A stretch of 22,080 nt of DNA. Source: an uncultured beta proteobacterium. Its GTDB lineage: Bacteria; Pseudomonadota; Gammaproteobacteria; Burkholderiales; SG8-39. Shown one piece after another: positions 20,960-22,080 of this stretch; positions within the stretch are counted from its first letter, which is position 1; the number at the start of each line of letters is the position of its first letter. The translations under genes and the position numbers were made by a program. The notes beneath the pieces are model-generated. The model saw only the letters and a program-made list of their open reading frames with translations. It made no database searches and was not told where the DNA came from. The stretch lies in contig CADEDU010000019.1 in the NCBI GenBank assembly GCA_902826155.1, positions 1 through 22,080 on the forward strand, written 5' to 3'.

Positions 20960-22080
20960 TTGAACTCCTCTGCGGCTGCGCCGGGCCTGTCCACCGGCCT
21001 CACGATCGTCCTGTTCGCGACGATCTTCTCCTGCGCCTCGACGATCCACTATCAGACGCCGATGATCGCGCTGATGGCCGCCGAGTTCGGCGCCTCGCCG
21101 GCGCAGATCGGCTGGCTGCCGACGCTGGCGCAAGTCGGCTTCGCCTCGGGCATCGCGTTCCTCACGCCGCTTGGCGATCGCATCGACAAGAAAAAACTCA
21201 TCCTCGCGCGCATTGCCGGGTGTGCGGTGATGTCGGTCGTGTTCGCCACGGCCGATTCACTCGCCGTATTGCTGTTCGCAGGGCTGTTCATGGGCGTGTT
21301 TGCCAGCACCTCGCAGGACATCGTCCCGCTGGTCGCGCAGCTCGCGCATCCTGCGGAGCGCGGCAAACTGGTGGGCACCGTGCTGAGCGGGCTGATGCTG
21401 GGCATTCTGTTCGGCCGCCTGGCGGGCGGTTTCATCGCTGCGAGCTTCGGGTGGCGCGCCGCCTACTGGGCGCTGCTTTGCCTGCTGCTGGTGATCTTCG
21501 CGTTCTTCGTCTGGCGCGTGCCGAGCGTCAAGTCGCACTCCACGCTTTCGTACGTCGCGCTGATGCGCTCGCTTGCGACGCTGGTGCGCGAATATCCGGA
21601 GTTGCGTCGTGCATCGCTGGTGCAGGGCCTGCTGGGTGTGGCGTACGGATCGTTCTGGGCGACGCTCGCGTTGATGATGGCCGATCTGCACGGGCTCGGT
21701 GCCGCGGCCACCGGTTTGATCGCGATACCGGGCGCTGCTGGCGTTCTGATCGCGCAACCGGTCGGCCGCTGGGTCGATCGGCGCGGTCCGCGTCCGGCGG
21801 TGCTGTTGGGCATCGTGCTGGTGCTCGCGGCCTACCTAGTGTTCGGTCTCGCGGCGTTCGCCGTCGCGTTCGTGGCGATAGGCGCGCTGCTGCTCGATGG
21901 CGGCATCCGCGCAACCTCGGTCTCGAACCAGGCCTATCTGACCGGCATCGACGCACAGGCGCGCAGCCGCATCAACACGGTATTCATCCTGCACATGTTC
22001 GGGGGCAACGCGATCGGCGCCTTCGTCGGCAGCGTCGCACTAAGCAACGGTGGGTGGCTGGCGGTGTGCGCCAGTGCCCT
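20960..22080 (+). CDS. Major facilitator superfamily transporter, N-terminal 373 residues (runs off the right edge)
   Basis: The frame is open to the window end. Seen: hydrophobic helix 1 (about residues 12-30), a second region with PTLAQVGFASGIAFL, then the MFS motif-A-like LGDRIDKKKL loop, followed by repeated hydrophobic helices (MSVVFATADSLAVLLFAGLF, LLCLLLVIFAFFVW, AVLLGIVLVLAAYLVFGLAA) and a second half with GRWVDRRGPR. About ten of an expected twelve helices are in the window. There is no ATG before helix 1; TTG 20960 gives a sensible 11-residue lead, but no good ribosome binding site is seen, so the start is tentative. It lies 76 bases after the 2Fe-2S subunit on the same strand. It may import the hydroxylase substrate or export a product; this is inferred from position alone. 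Confidence 0.88.
   Translation, partial: MNSSAAAPGLSTGLTIVLFATIFSCASTIHYQTPMIALMAAEFGASPAQIGWLPTLAQVGFASGIAFLTPLGDRIDKKKLILARIAGCAVMSVVFATADSLAVLLFAGLFMGVFASTSQDIVPLVAQLAHPAERGKLVGTVLSGLMLGILFGRLAGGFIAASFGWRAAYWALLCLLLVIFAFFVWRVPSVKSHSTLSYVALMRSLATLVREYPELRRASLVQGLLGVAYGSFWATLALMMADLHGLGAAATGLIAIPGAAGVLIAQPVGRWVDRRGPRPAVLLGIVLVLAAYLVFGLAAFAVAFVAIGALLLDGGIRATSVSNQAYLTGIDAQARSRINTVFILHMFGGNAIGAFVGSVALSNGGWLAVCASA

Overview
The window is GC-rich throughout (about two thirds G+C by eye), with dense genes, long open antisense shadow frames and frequent GTG/TTG starts. With the gene families present (IorA-like oxidoreductase, CHASE2-GGDEF-EAL signalling protein, form-II CoxL-type molybdenum hydroxylases, a conserved FFQNGPQRV-type hypothetical), this suggests a proteobacterial chromosome, most likely betaproteobacterial (Burkholderiales-like). 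That placement is inference. I see no mobile elements, phage genes, tRNA, rRNA or CRISPR.

Left part (1-4973) is mostly minus strand. It holds the N-terminal part of a TPP-dependent indolepyruvate:ferredoxin oxidoreductase alpha-like protein (off the left edge), then a small orphan plus-strand gene. Next comes a minus-strand group read in the order acyl-CoA thioesterase, aldehyde dehydrogenase, MaoC-like hydratase, ComB-like phosphatase. The last three are close enough to be one transcript and look like a small catabolic unit for CoA esters and aldehydes. Several true starts here are non-ATG (GTG for the thioesterase and the IorA-like protein, TTG for MaoC).

Middle part (5000-12030) carries a conserved hypothetical with an internal 18-bp in-frame tandem repeat. 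It is convergent, with a 16-bp overlap, to a large CHASE2-PAS-GGDEF-EAL protein whose GGDEF domain is degenerate and whose EAL domain looks intact. After these come three envelope or exported proteins: a small membrane-anchored 4-Cys protein, a 415-aa secreted protein of unknown function followed by a clear intrinsic terminator, and a secreted endonuclease/exonuclease/phosphatase-fold protein.

Right part (12310-20883) is the most distinctive: a molybdenum hydroxylase locus in the order L1-L2-M-L3-S. Three full-length paralogous molybdopterin-binding large subunits (777, 778 and 779 aa) share one FAD subunit and one 2Fe-2S subunit. All three have the form-II YRGAGR active-site loop and the C-terminal catalytic Glu, but they differ at specific active-site positions. 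This suggests alternative large subunits that use the same electron-transfer subunits. A major facilitator transporter follows and runs off the right edge; it may move the substrate or product. No cofactor-insertion chaperone (XdhC/CoxD/CoxE/CoxF type) is visible in the window.
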